Below are positions 18,336 through 27,154 of a stretch of 64,000 nucleotides of DNA, piece after piece. A program made the translations under genes and the position numbers. The DNA lies in assembly GCF_009720525.1 (NCBI RefSeq), contig NZ_CP043930.1, positions 2,639,501 to 2,703,500 of the forward strand. Reading direction: 5' to 3'. Under the pieces are notes generated by a model. The model was given only the letters and a program-made list of their open reading frames with translations. It was not told the origin of the DNA and ran no database searches. This stretch comes from Gimesia benthica. Its GTDB lineage: Bacteria > Planctomycetota > Planctomycetia > Planctomycetales > Planctomycetaceae. The first letter of the stretch is position 1, and each line of letters opens with the position of its first letter.

Positions 18336-19586
18336 ATGAGAAAACTTATCCCGCTATTCACACTCCTCCTCATGGGAACTCTACCTCTGCTCTCCGGGTG
18401 TGGTTCCTCACCCCAGCAGGCCGGTCCACCAGAGGGTCCTGCAGGATCGATGCAGTACCTGATGCAGGGCGTTGCGGATCAGAAAATGGAAGTGGTCTGG
18501 GAATTTCTGCCCGCCAGCTACCAGAGCGATGTGAATGGCCTGGCTCACCAGTTCGCGGATAAAATGGATCCGGAAATTTACAATGAGATGTTCGCCATCG
18601 CGCAACGAGTGGCCAAACTTCTGCAGGATAAAAAAGAGTACATTCTCAAAAACGAAATGCTTGAGAGCCCTAAGACCGCACCGGAAGAAGTCGCGAAATA
18701 CTATGATCCCGGTGTCGATATTCTGGCTTCCCTGGCCAACAGTGACCTGTCGACCATCGAGAAACTCAAAACCTTTGATGGCGGCAAATTCCTGTCGACC
18801 AGCGGCTCTCAGATTGCCAAAGACTTCGCCACCATCTCGGGCCTGATGCCTCAGAAAGAAGGCGACCCTGGTTTTACCGAAAAGCTGAAGCAGGCCAAAG
18901 TCACCCTCGTCTCCGAAGAAGGAGATCAGGCCACGATCAAAATTGAAGTTCCGGGTGAAACAACCAAGGAAGAAGTCATGGTCAAAGTGGAAGACAAATG
19001 GATTCCCCAGACCCTGGCCAAAAACTGGAAATCCAAAATCGAGAGCGCACAACAAAGCCTGGACAAATTAAAGCCGGAAGACATGGCTGCTCAAAAAACC
19101 CAGGCAATGGCAGGTTTCAAGCAGCTGAACGCCACCCTGGCCCAGTTGGAAAATGCGAAAACGGAAAAAGAATTCAATGAACAGTTCACCAATCAGGTCA
19201 GACCATTGGCTCAAATGGCGCCAATGCTCCTGATGCTGGGGGCTGCAGCCGTTATGGAACAGGGATTCTCCGATGCAGCTGCCGCCCGAGGTGGAGTCAT
19301 GGCAGAAAGCCCCGGCGAAGCCAAACCGATTAATCCCAACACGATGATCAGCATCGTCGTCAACAAAAAGCTCTCTCCAGGCGAACAGGATCCGATCATT
19401 GATGAGATCCTGCAGTCAGCCAACGACACCGAATCCCTGCAGGTGATTCCAACTGTCGATGGAGAGATCACCACCTTCAAGGTTTACCCGGTCGAAGACA
19501 TCGAAGCGTTTTCGAAGAAGATCAAGTTCGGTAAGCCCTCCAAGGTCGACACAGATTCCCGCTCGATCACCGTGGAACTGGAGTAA
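18336..19586 (+). CDS. Secreted lipoprotein, unknown function
   Basis: A 416-residue protein with a lipoprotein signal (LIPLFTLLLMGTLPLLSGC) whose lipobox cysteine would be lipidated. The mature part is charged and helical, with SMQYLMQGVADQKMEVVWEF near the start and a Met/Ala-rich hydrophobic patch (LAQMAPMLLMLGAAAVM) around residue 300. I do not recognise a family. ATG is preceded by AAGGA six bases upstream, which selects it over an adjacent TTG. A strong bidirectional terminator follows 35 bases after the stop. Confidence 0.75.
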   Translation: MRKLIPLFTLLLMGTLPLLSGCGSSPQQAGPPEGPAGSMQYLMQGVADQKMEVVWEFLPASYQSDVNGLAHQFADKMDPEIYNEMFAIAQRVAKLLQDKKEYILKNEMLESPKTAPEEVAKYYDPGVDILASLANSDLSTIEKLKTFDGGKFLSTSGSQIAKDFATISGLMPQKEGDPGFTEKLKQAKVTLVSEEGDQATIKIEVPGETTKEEVMVKVEDKWIPQTLAKNWKSKIESAQQSLDKLKPEDMAAQKTQAMAGFKQLNATLAQLENAKTEKEFNEQFTNQVRPLAQMAPMLLMLGAAAVMEQGFSDAAAARGGVMAESPGEAKPINPNTMISIVVNKKLSPGEQDPIIDEILQSANDTESLQVIPTVDGEITTFKVYPVEDIEAFSKKIKFGKPSKVDTDSRSITVELE

Positions 19587-19621
19587 CCGGTAAACTCCCC
19601 ATTCCGATCGAGGCAATAAAA

Positions 19622-19655
19622 AAGGCCACTTCCTGTGAACATAGGAAGTGGCCTT
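19622..19655. terminator. Bidirectional terminator
   Basis: Perfect 13-base arms AAGGCCACTTCCT / AGGAAGTGGCCTT around an 8-base loop, with A-rich sequence on the left and TTTTG on the right. It serves the rightward lipoprotein gene and the leftward acidic-protein gene, which converge here. Confidence 0.85.
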
Positions 19656-19700
19656 AAGTTTTGCTGGTTTGCGCAGCAATCATTGTATCTCTGAGGAGAC

Positions 19701-19931
19701 TTACGCAGCTTCAGAAAAATCTTCGTCGCTGTCGTCGCAGGCTTCTACGGTAGAATCCAGCTCGTCTTCTTCCTCTTCATAAACGAGGAAGTAGATCTCG
19801 TTCATGGCTTCTTCCAGGTAGGAACGAATATTTTCGCTGTCTGTAGATTCAATCAGTGATTCCAGTGCAGCGACTACACGGTCGACTTCTTCACTGGTGA
19901 TTTCTTCGAACTCTTCATTTTCTTCTGACAT
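19701..19931 (-). CDS. Small acidic protein
   Basis: A 76-residue, strongly acidic protein (MSEENEEFEEITSEEVDRVV ... YEEEEDELDSTVEACDDS). The start is decided by GGAGG five bases before the ATG; two earlier ATGs overlap or precede this Shine-Dalgarno. The middle (VVAALESLIESTDSENIRSY) looks helical. No family recognised. Acidic small proteins of this type may be adaptors or inhibitors, but nothing here shows a role. Confidence 0.7.
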   Translation of the reverse strand: MSEENEEFEEITSEEVDRVVAALESLIESTDSENIRSYLEEAMNEIYFLVYEEEEDELDSTVEACDDSDEDFSEAA

Positions 19932-20123
19932 CATTACCTCCATGTCGTGTGTTTGACTACGTTAAGCAGGAAAAGCACGAAGTTTATTATCGGTCTTCCC
20001 CACCTAAAGCATTAGCACGGCCCTGTGCATTTTTTACCAGCTGAAACGTCAGTTGAGCCGATCCTCGACTACGCCCGAAACGTCACAGCGCCACTGATTT
20101 TGTCGGAAAAGAAGTGAAACGAA

Positions 20124-20285
20124 TCACGATTTCTTTTTCTTTTTCGAGTCCTTTTTCTTTGCGCTCGTCTTCTTTTTTGATTTCTTCTTTTTCTTCGCTT
20201 TTTCGACGGTATTGTCACCAAAAATGCGGTCCCAGCCCTTCGTAAAATCCTCGCTTGACCCTGTGTGGACCGTATAACCCGTCAC
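20124..20285 (-). CDS. Small protein with lysine-rich tail
   Basis: A 53-residue protein translated from GTG with GGGAGGA eight bases upstream. Residues 1-27 (TGYTVHTGSSEDFTKGWDRI) form a compact head; residues 31-53 are almost entirely Lys with Ser, Ala and Thr (KAKKKKKSKKKTSAKKKDSK). The tail is like histone H1 C-termini and bacterial lysine-rich DNA- or RNA-binding tails, so nucleic-acid binding is inferred. The open frame continues upstream, but there the ribosome site and coding character are missing. Confidence 0.6.
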   Translation of the reverse strand: MTGYTVHTGSSEDFTKGWDRIFGDNTVEKAKKKKKSKKKTSAKKKDSKKKKKS

Positions 20286-20427
20286 TTGAACGTCCTCCCA
20301 TTGAAAAAATGAATCGAAAACAGCGGTTGTACTATCTAAATTATTTATGAAACCAGAATTTGTGGCAAGCCTGAAATCCGGCCTCCCCGATCCCAGACCC
20401 CTGTTTTCAGCAGAATTGGCTCTTCCC

Positions 20428-20766
20428 ATGACTGACAACCAGAAATTGCCCTGCTATGCCGTCATTTTTCGCTCCCTGCGAACGCAGGACGAAGCAGGCT
20501 ATGCTGAGATGGCCATCCGTATGGAAGAACAGGCACGTCAGCAGCCCGGCTTTCTGGAACTGACCTCGTTTCGTGCCCCCGACGGAACGGGAGTCACAAT
20601 CTCCTACTGGAACAGCCTGGAAGCCATCCGGGGCTGGAAGCAGCATCCAGAACATATTACAGCACAACAACTTGGGAAAGACAAATGGTACGCCCACTAT
20701 ACGGTCGAAATTGCGAAAATCGAGTCAGTGTACCACTTTCCCAGCCCGGATGAGCCCGGCCGGTAA
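20428..20766 (+). CDS. ABM-domain monooxygenase-like protein
   Basis: A 112-residue protein of the antibiotic biosynthesis monooxygenase (ABM, dimeric alpha-beta barrel) type. Typical segments are CYAVIFRSLRTQDEAGYAEM, QQPGFLELTSFRAPDGTGVT, SYWNSLEAIRGWKQHPEH. Members include quinone monooxygenases and haem-degrading enzymes, but many are uncharacterised, and no catalytic residue is diagnostic here. I start at MTDNQKLPCY because the extra 27 residues of the longer frame add no domain. It converges with the M1 peptidase gene, with six bases between stops. Confidence 0.75.
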   Translation: MTDNQKLPCYAVIFRSLRTQDEAGYAEMAIRMEEQARQQPGFLELTSFRAPDGTGVTISYWNSLEAIRGWKQHPEHITAQQLGKDKWYAHYTVEIAKIESVYHFPSPDEPGR

Positions 20767-20772
20767 TCCCGG

Positions 20773-23172
20773 CTATTCCTCTTTTTTCTCAGCCGGTTTC
20801 TTGTCGTCCTTTTTCTTTTCCGCTTCCTCTGCCTGACGCTGTTTCTGCATTTCGTTCTTCGACTTCTTCGATTTTTCCAGCTGGAAGAAAGATTTGCCAA
20901 TCGTCCGGGGAAACTCGTTATTGGACAGCTGTGTATCTGCAGTCTCCCGGTGCGGGTCCAGGGTCAGGCTTTTGAGGGGTTTCTCTGTCAGAATCAGCTT
21001 GGAAACACTCTGGTTGTTGTACCGCCAGATCTCCGCCGGAATCCGCAACATCCGGCTGGAGTCGTCGTCGAAGGTCAGCTTGAGAATCACGGGCATCACC
21101 AGTCCGCCATGGTTCTTCAAATCGACGAGGTAAAAGTAATTCTGTGTTTCCAGCAGCTTCTTCTCATCGGCGTCCAGTTCCTTGAGATGGGATTCAAATT
21201 TCTTGCGGTCCGCATCGGTCACGTCGAGCTCATCGTATTCGTTGTAGAAATCCTTCAGCTCCGGAAACTTTTCGGTCCGTTTAGGCAGCTTTTTATTCCG
21301 CATCTCCGACAGCGACTCGGGCTCCTCATCGCGACGCTTCTTCCGCCGAACCTTATCCACGTAGGGATCACCGGTCTCCAGCTGATACTGCCGCACGTTC
21401 TCGATTGCCATGTCGGTATGGTCGGTTGTGTAGAACCAGCCCCGCCAGAACCAGTCCAGATCGACGCCGGACGCGTCTTCCATGGTGCGGAAGAAGTCCG
21501 CAGGCGTCGGCCGTTTGAACATCCAGCGCCGGGAATACTCCTTGAACGCGTAATCGAACAGCTCACGACCGAGCACGGTTTCCCGCAACACATTCAGCGC
21601 GGTCGCCGGCTTGCCATAGGCATTATTACCAAACTGCAGGATCGACTCCGAGTTCGTCATGATCGGCACCTGGTAACCACTCTTCATGTAATCCACCATG
21701 TCGCGGGGTTCTCCGCGGCGGGACGGATATTCGTCTTCCCACTCCTGCTCGGTCAGGAACTGCAGGAACGTCGTGATGCCTTCATCCATCCACGTCCACT
21801 GACGCTCGTCACTGTTGACGATCATCGGGAAATAGTTGTGTCCGACTTCGTGAATGATGACCGAGATCAACCCGTACTTGGTCCGCTTGGAATAAGTACC
21901 ATCTTTTTCGGGACGGGGACCGTTAAAGCAGATCATCGGATATTCCATCCCCCCCACCGGGCCGTTCACTGAAATCGCCACCGGGTAGGGATAGGGAAAG
22001 GTATACTTCGAAAAGACATTCAGCGTATGAATAATGGCGTGCGTCGAATACCTGCTCCAGAGCGGCTCCCCTTCGTTGGGGTAATAAGACATCGCCATAA
22101 TCGGCTCAGTCTTACCTTCCAGCTGATGCCCCTGGGCATCCCAGATGAATTTACGCGAGCTGGCAAACGCGAAATCGCGGACGTTGTCCGCCTTGAAAAC
22201 CCAGGTCTTCTTGCCCTTCGGCTTTGATTTCTCGTTCGCTTTCGCTTCTTCTGGAGTGATGATAAACATCGGCTTTTTCGCGGTTTTGGCCTCTGTCAGA
22301 CGCGTGCGCTGCGTCTCGGTCAGCACCTCTTCCGGATTCTGTAGTACCCCGGAGGACGCGACCACATGATCGTCGGGCACCGTGATCCGCGTCAGAAAGT
22401 CACCAAATTCCAGCGTGAATTCTCCGCGTCCCAGGAACTGCTTATGCTGCCAGCCCGTGTTGTCGGTGTAAGCCGCCATGCGCGGATACCAGTGGGCGAT
22501 CTCATACAGAAAGTTCTTATCGTCTTTGAAATATTCGTAACCGGTACGCGCGGGGCGGCTCTCGGAATCGTTGATCAGGTAACTCCAGTCCACCGAAAAC
22601 TGTGTGCTCTCGCCGGTCTTCAACGGCCGGGGGAGATCGATCCGCATCATGGTTTTGATAATCTGATACGGCAGCTTGTTCCCCTCGGCATCCAGGACCG
22701 CAGTCACCTTCATGCTGCCGTCAAATGTCTCCTTGGCCATCAACTGCTGCATCGACTTGTAGCCCACTTTCCCCAAAGGAGAATCCGTTCCGGTCAGGTG
22801 TGCATCTGAGTCGAAAGAGAGAATGTTGGTATCGAGCTGCAGCCAGAGATAGCTCAGCGTATCGGGCGAGTTGTTCGTGTAAGTGATCTTTTCCGAACCG
22901 ATGATTTTCTGCAGCTTGTCGTCCAGCTCCACGTCGATCTCATAATCCGCCTGCTGCTGCCAGTACTTTTCTCCCGGTGCGCCGGATGCATTCCGAAACC
23001 CGTTCGGCGTAGGCAGCACTTCATCCAGCTGTCGGAATTTGTCTTCCTGCTTGAATTTATCGTTACTGACGGCCTGCCCGTAGAGCGTCGATCCGGAGAG
23101 GAGCAACAGGGTCAACAGGCAGAAACGGGAAGTCACCAGGAGCCGGGCGGACAGATTGCGGAGAGCGTTCAT
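20773..23172 (-). CDS. Secreted M1-family metallopeptidase
   Basis: A ~799-residue secreted protein of the M1 (aminopeptidase N-like) family. After a signal peptide ending near LYGQA, residues ~45-240 form the N-terminal beta domain. The zinc site is HEVGH at 441-445 with Glu464 in WMDEG (HEXXH-x18-E). The substrate loop reads GGMEYP where classic aminopeptidases have GAMEN, so activity may differ. The C-terminal ~25 residues are Lys/Glu-rich (AEEAEKKKDDKKPAEKKEE). The ATG used lies four codons after an in-frame GTG. It would act in the periplasm. Confidence 0.85.
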   Translation of the reverse strand: MNALRNLSARLLVTSRFCLLTLLLLSGSTLYGQAVSNDKFKQEDKFRQLDEVLPTPNGFRNASGAPGEKYWQQQADYEIDVELDDKLQKIIGSEKITYTNNSPDTLSYLWLQLDTNILSFDSDAHLTGTDSPLGKVGYKSMQQLMAKETFDGSMKVTAVLDAEGNKLPYQIIKTMMRIDLPRPLKTGESTQFSVDWSYLINDSESRPARTGYEYFKDDKNFLYEIAHWYPRMAAYTDNTGWQHKQFLGRGEFTLEFGDFLTRITVPDDHVVASSGVLQNPEEVLTETQRTRLTEAKTAKKPMFIITPEEAKANEKSKPKGKKTWVFKADNVRDFAFASSRKFIWDAQGHQLEGKTEPIMAMSYYPNEGEPLWSRYSTHAIIHTLNVFSKYTFPYPYPVAISVNGPVGGMEYPMICFNGPRPEKDGTYSKRTKYGLISVIIHEVGHNYFPMIVNSDERQWTWMDEGITTFLQFLTEQEWEDEYPSRRGEPRDMVDYMKSGYQVPIMTNSESILQFGNNAYGKPATALNVLRETVLGRELFDYAFKEYSRRWMFKRPTPADFFRTMEDASGVDLDWFWRGWFYTTDHTDMAIENVRQYQLETGDPYVDKVRRKKRRDEEPESLSEMRNKKLPKRTEKFPELKDFYNEYDELDVTDADRKKFESHLKELDADEKKLLETQNYFYLVDLKNHGGLVMPVILKLTFDDDSSRMLRIPAEIWRYNNQSVSKLILTEKPLKSLTLDPHRETADTQLSNNEFPRTIGKSFFQLEKSKKSKNEMQKQRQAEEAEKKKDDKKPAEKKEE

Positions 23173-23331
23173 GGAGATAATCACTGTTCGTCTTGAAGTC
23201 TAAGCGTCGGGAATGCGAGCAAAATCAGATTGAGAATCAACCCATTTTAACCCGGTTTCACTGTCGAAATGCAAGCCATTTCCCGTTTCCGGGCCGACTT
23301 TCGCTGGTTGTCTTACGCAGAAAAGCAGAAT

Positions 23332-24339
23332 TCAGCGGGCCAGAAATGAGAGAATCCCCTCCCAAGGCTGCATGTAAGTCAGAAAGGGGAGCCCGTCCAC
23401 CGTCGCCTCCCGCTGGCGGGTCACACCATCGACGGCGTTCGCTTCACGGACCATCACTTCCAGAATCCGCAACTGTTCCTCCCGCTGCCAGCGAAACAGG
23501 GTCGCACTCTGATCTTTCAACAACGCGACCGACGCCGCCAGGGCCAACGCCCCCCAGTTACTCGTTCCCGCCACAATGTTCCAGTCCGTAGCCACCCGGC
23601 ACGGAATCAGCCCTGCATGCGCCGAAGCGATCCGGCGGGCCAGTTCTTCCCAGGCAATCGCCCCCATGCCGATCTCATTTCCGCCATCCCCGACCCCAAT
23701 CGACTTCGCTTCCGGAAAAAAGTCGGGCAGACGTTCAAACAACTGGTGCAGAGGCGCCGTATGAGAATCAATGATCTCTCCCCGCATGTTGTGACAGCGA
23801 TCATGGTGGTCGCAGGGGACTTTTTCGTGAAATGCGGTCGGCTCCAAACCAGCCACCCGCTCCTGTCGGCCCCAGGAGTCCGGGGTATGGCTGGGGCCGA
23901 CCCGTTCCACCGCTACCAGATGGCTGACCTTCCGGGTCGCATAAAACCGGGTCACCCAGCCGGGGTCATCCCCCTCAATCACATCGATCTGGCTCTCCGG
24001 ATAAGCAAATGCCCGCGCCGTCGCTGCCACCACGGGTGCACACAACGCATCGGTCACAATGGATGTATGGATGCCACACTCCTGCAGAACCATCGCCAGC
24101 AGAATCGATCCCGGCGGCCCATCCGTCTCTGCAGACGGGATTTCCGCAGCGGGAATATAAAAACCGGTGGTAATTGCCACATGGGTGCCTGCCTGCACCA
24201 GGTCCTCGGCGGCATGGAGTAAATGATCAGTGCACAAAGGCCCAAACCGGGCTTCCGAATCAATGAGCCCCCGTTTACCCGGATCCCTGCGGATCAGGCG
24301 ATCAAATTCTCGAATCAGTTCCGTTTGCGGGTTGCCCAT
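23332..24339 (-). CDS. DUF4392 D-glutamate cyclase-like protein
   Basis: A 335-residue cytoplasmic protein of the DUF4392 family, whose vertebrate member forms the C-terminal half of mitochondrial D-glutamate cyclase, converting D-glutamate to 5-oxo-D-proline. Family marks seen are VAITTGFYIPAAEIPSAETD, GPPGSILLAM, and GVGDGGNEIGMGAIAWEELA. VERVGPSHTPDSWGRQ is also typical. Length matches bacterial stand-alone members. Activity in bacteria is inferred from the homologue. It is unlinked to glutamate synthase by strand, though only 7 kb away. Confidence 0.85.
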   Translation of the reverse strand: MGNPQTELIREFDRLIRRDPGKRGLIDSEARFGPLCTDHLLHAAEDLVQAGTHVAITTGFYIPAAEIPSAETDGPPGSILLAMVLQECGIHTSIVTDALCAPVVAATARAFAYPESQIDVIEGDDPGWVTRFYATRKVSHLVAVERVGPSHTPDSWGRQERVAGLEPTAFHEKVPCDHHDRCHNMRGEIIDSHTAPLHQLFERLPDFFPEAKSIGVGDGGNEIGMGAIAWEELARRIASAHAGLIPCRVATDWNIVAGTSNWGALALAASVALLKDQSATLFRWQREEQLRILEVMVREANAVDGVTRQREATVDGLPFLTYMQPWEGILSFLAR

Positions 24340-24870
24340 TCCGGCCCATCTACTTCCACTGATATGTGGACAACAGGGAGAGAGAACGCGTCACTTAAAC
24401 TCAGTCAAACTCTATGCATGCAGGAATCAGCGGAAGTCTCGCCCGAGACCGCCGATCCCACAGTTTACACTGGTTCCTCAGGAAACGACAGGCCGTGCCG
24501 ATTGAAAAAGCCAGGCAAAGAAAATACCATATTACAGCTGTGATTCCCGCGATTGGGACCAGCGACGAAATGACCTTCCTGCTTGTGAGAAAAGACCCTC
24601 TACAGGGATTCGCTGGTTGTCAGAACGTCTGGGCATCGCCAGAATTACTAAGGTAATCAGGTCGCAAGACCTCCCACCCCGCTTAAGCAAACCTGTCTGA
24701 GACATAATGGCGGTTTTAAACCGCTCAACCGGGTATTTTCATTGAACTTGAAGACCATCAGTGTGGCTGCTTCGCAAGCGGATTATCGGGATCCGTGAGC
24801 AGACGGGGTTACCCCCGAGTGTTACCCGATCAGAAATCAGTCTTGTAATATAAAGTGAGGATTCACTTCT
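24340..24870. other. Intergenic region before the oxidase operon
   Basis: This 531-base region separates the leftward DUF4392 gene from the rightward respiratory operon, so it should hold the operon's promoter. A 15-base palindrome GCGGTTTTAAACCGC lies at 24710-24724 and a CGGGG/CCCCG hairpin near 24804. No gene or convincing -35/-10 pair was found. Confidence 0.4.
24710..24724. promoter_or_regulatory. Palindrome, possible operator
   Basis: GCGGTTTTAAACCGC is a perfect palindrome with 7-base arms, about 147 bases before the first gene of the oxidase operon. It could be a regulator site, but no known box matches. Confidence 0.3.
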
Positions 24871-26223
24871 GTGAGATTTGGGTTAAGTCGTCTAAGCTTG
24901 TTGCTCCTCTTTCCGTTGTTCAGTCTGACCGGGTGCGAACAGCCTCAGGTCAACTTCGTCTTTTCCGAAAAGACCAACGAACTCGTTCCGGAAGCCGCCA
25001 AACCGGTGAAAGAAGCATTGGTCAGACAGTTTGGCAATCCCTTTGAACTCACTCAGTTTGAAGGGCTCCCCACCGACTTCGGCGACGTTGAAGGCTCCGT
25101 CAAAACCGTCCAGGCCAGCTCCGGCGAAGAGAAGTTGATCCGCTTCCAGGTCGAAGGCCTGCAGGACGCCTACCCCAAGCTGCTCGGACTCCCCCTGGAA
25201 TGGACCTCGGGCAAGGGGCAGGGACAGATCTCCCGCATCAAAGAATACAACTACGAAACCGGCACCATCGCCGTGGACAAGACCGCAGACATCGATCCCC
25301 AGCCCGGCGATACCTTCCTGGTGGAATGCACGCGGCTGCAGTTCGGTCGCGATCTCTACAACCGCCACTGCATGCACTGTCACGGCATGAGCGGTGAAGG
25401 CACAGGACCGACTTCGCGCTACCTCAATCCCCCACCCCGCGACTTCCGCCAGGGCATCTACAAATACACGTCGACCAAACCGACGGCCAAAGCACAGAAC
25501 GCCGACCTGGAACGCACCGTCAAGGAAGGTATCGCGGGCACCTATATGCCCTCCTTCAAACTGCTCACCGATGATGAAGTCTCCGCCATCGTAAACTACG
25601 TCGTCTGGCTTTCCATCCGCGGAGAGACCGAAAAGAAAATCGTTGATGAACTCTTCTTCGACTATTCCAAGAAAGTGGTCGCTGAACGCACCAGCGAAGA
25701 TGGCGGCGAATCTCGCGAAGACGTCATGGAAGAGCTCAAGGAATACATGGAACTCGACTTCCCGGATACGCTCGAATTCGCAACCTCGAGCGTCGCGGAA
25801 GCCTGGGAAGAAGCCAACATGGAGGACGCTGTGGTCGTGCCCGAAACGCCACGGGTTCCCGATACCCCCGAATCACGCGAACGGGGCCGCAAACTCTATC
25901 TCGGCGATAAAACCAAGTGCGCTACCTGCCACGGCCCTCAGGGACGCGGCAACGGAACGGCGACCCAGGACTTCTGGACCAATCCGGCCACGAATGAGAA
26001 ATATCCCAACCGCGGACTGCACGACATCTGGGGCAACCAGTTACCGCCCCGCGATCTGCACCGTGGTATCTACCGGGGCGGACGTCGCCCGATCGACGTC
26101 TACCGCCGGATGTACTCCGGCATTAAGGGAACACCGATGCCGGCCTTCGGCGGGCCGCTTTCGGATGAAGAATTATGGGACCTGGTCAATTACGTGATGA
26201 GCCTGCCTTATTCCAGCAAATAA
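24871..26223 (+). CDS. Di-haem cytochrome c lipoprotein
   Basis: A 450-residue lipoprotein (signal ending SLTGC) with two c-type haem sites: CMHCH near residue 170 and CATCH near residue 350, each in a cytochrome c domain with a later Met ligand candidate (TYMPSFKLL, GTPMPAFGG). Residues ~25-155 form a separate beta-rich domain. It likely carries electrons to the CuA centre of the oxidase encoded downstream, on the periplasmic side. Start is GTG with GTGAGGA upstream. It heads an 11-gene plus-strand operon. Confidence 0.9.
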   Translation: MRFGLSRLSLLLLFPLFSLTGCEQPQVNFVFSEKTNELVPEAAKPVKEALVRQFGNPFELTQFEGLPTDFGDVEGSVKTVQASSGEEKLIRFQVEGLQDAYPKLLGLPLEWTSGKGQGQISRIKEYNYETGTIAVDKTADIDPQPGDTFLVECTRLQFGRDLYNRHCMHCHGMSGEGTGPTSRYLNPPPRDFRQGIYKYTSTKPTAKAQNADLERTVKEGIAGTYMPSFKLLTDDEVSAIVNYVVWLSIRGETEKKIVDELFFDYSKKVVAERTSEDGGESREDVMEELKEYMELDFPDTLEFATSSVAEAWEEANMEDAVVVPETPRVPDTPESRERGRKLYLGDKTKCATCHGPQGRGNGTATQDFWTNPATNEKYPNRGLHDIWGNQLPPRDLHRGIYRGGRRPIDVYRRMYSGIKGTPMPAFGGPLSDEELWDLVNYVMSLPYSSK

Positions 26224-26317
26224 GTTCAGACCCCAACCTGACCGGATCAACTGTTTCAACGACTGATAATGAAAACGAATCATATCCTCAACCAGAAAAC
26301 CAGAGGGGAGACCTGTA

Positions 26318-27154
26318 GTGGGTAAAGGATGGTGTTTATTTTTTCTGTTCTGGCCAGTGGCGGCTGTCGTATCTTGTGCGATGGCTCCCATGGTGGGCTG
26401 GTCGTTTCCCTACGATAACGCCCAGGCAGCCAGTAACCTCGGAATCCGCATCGACGGGCTGTTCTACCTGATCCTGTTCGTGACCGCGGTCGTTTTCGTT
26501 GGTACACAGGCAGTACTCGTTTATGCTCTCTGGCGTGGTTCCAGTAATCGCGACGAACGGGCTACCTACACCCACGGCAACCACAAACTGGAACTGATCT
26601 GGTCCATCATCCCCGGTGTGATCCTGCTGTTCCTCGCCCTGTATCAGATGAACCTCTGGGCCGATTTCCGTATCAAGAAATACTTTCCCGAAGCAGCCGT
26701 CAAAGCACCGATCGCGGAAGTCACCGCGCGTCAGTTCGAATGGCGTTTCCGTTACCCCGCCATCGGCAAGGAACTGCAACCCAAACCGCAGTCCGACGAT
26801 CTGTATTCCGTCAACGAACTGCACGTCCCCTTCGGCAAGCCGGTCATGATTCAGCTCCGCAGCGAAGACGTTCAGCACTCGTTCTTCCTGCCCGCCCTGC
26901 GAATCAAACAGGACGCCCTGCCCGGCCTGCAGATCCCGGTCTGGTTCGAAGCCAACAAAGAAGGCGTCTACGACCTGGTCTGTGCCGAACTCTGTGGCTG
27001 GGGGCACTACAAGATGAAAGCCCACGTGATCGTGGAATCAGAAGCAGACTACCAGAACTATCTGAAAAATCTCACCCAACAGCAGTTTTACGACGGGCTG
27101 GGCAAGATTGCCGCCAACGAGAATGATTCTGAGAGTGAGGCAACCGAGAAATGA
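26318..27154 (+). CDS. coxB: Cytochrome c oxidase subunit II
   Basis: A 278-residue subunit II. Two transmembrane helices (residues ~3-22 and ~42-70; a further hydrophobic stretch near 90-110) precede a cupredoxin domain. The CuA ligands are visible: His in VQHSFFLPALRIKQ, and CAELCGWGHYKM with two Cys, Glu, His and Met. It takes electrons from cytochrome c and passes them to haem a. GTG start, with GGGGAG nine bases upstream. Its stop overlaps the coxA start as ATGA, implying translational coupling. Confidence 0.95.
   Translation: MGKGWCLFFLFWPVAAVVSCAMAPMVGWSFPYDNAQAASNLGIRIDGLFYLILFVTAVVFVGTQAVLVYALWRGSSNRDERATYTHGNHKLELIWSIIPGVILLFLALYQMNLWADFRIKKYFPEAAVKAPIAEVTARQFEWRFRYPAIGKELQPKPQSDDLYSVNELHVPFGKPVMIQLRSEDVQHSFFLPALRIKQDALPGLQIPVWFEANKEGVYDLVCAELCGWGHYKMKAHVIVESEADYQNYLKNLTQQQFYDGLGKIAANENDSESEATEK

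Noticed and set aside
24846..24852. TAATATA as -10 element for the respiratory operon
   Set aside because: It lies only about 20 bases before the GTG start, leaving almost no leader, and has no matching -35.
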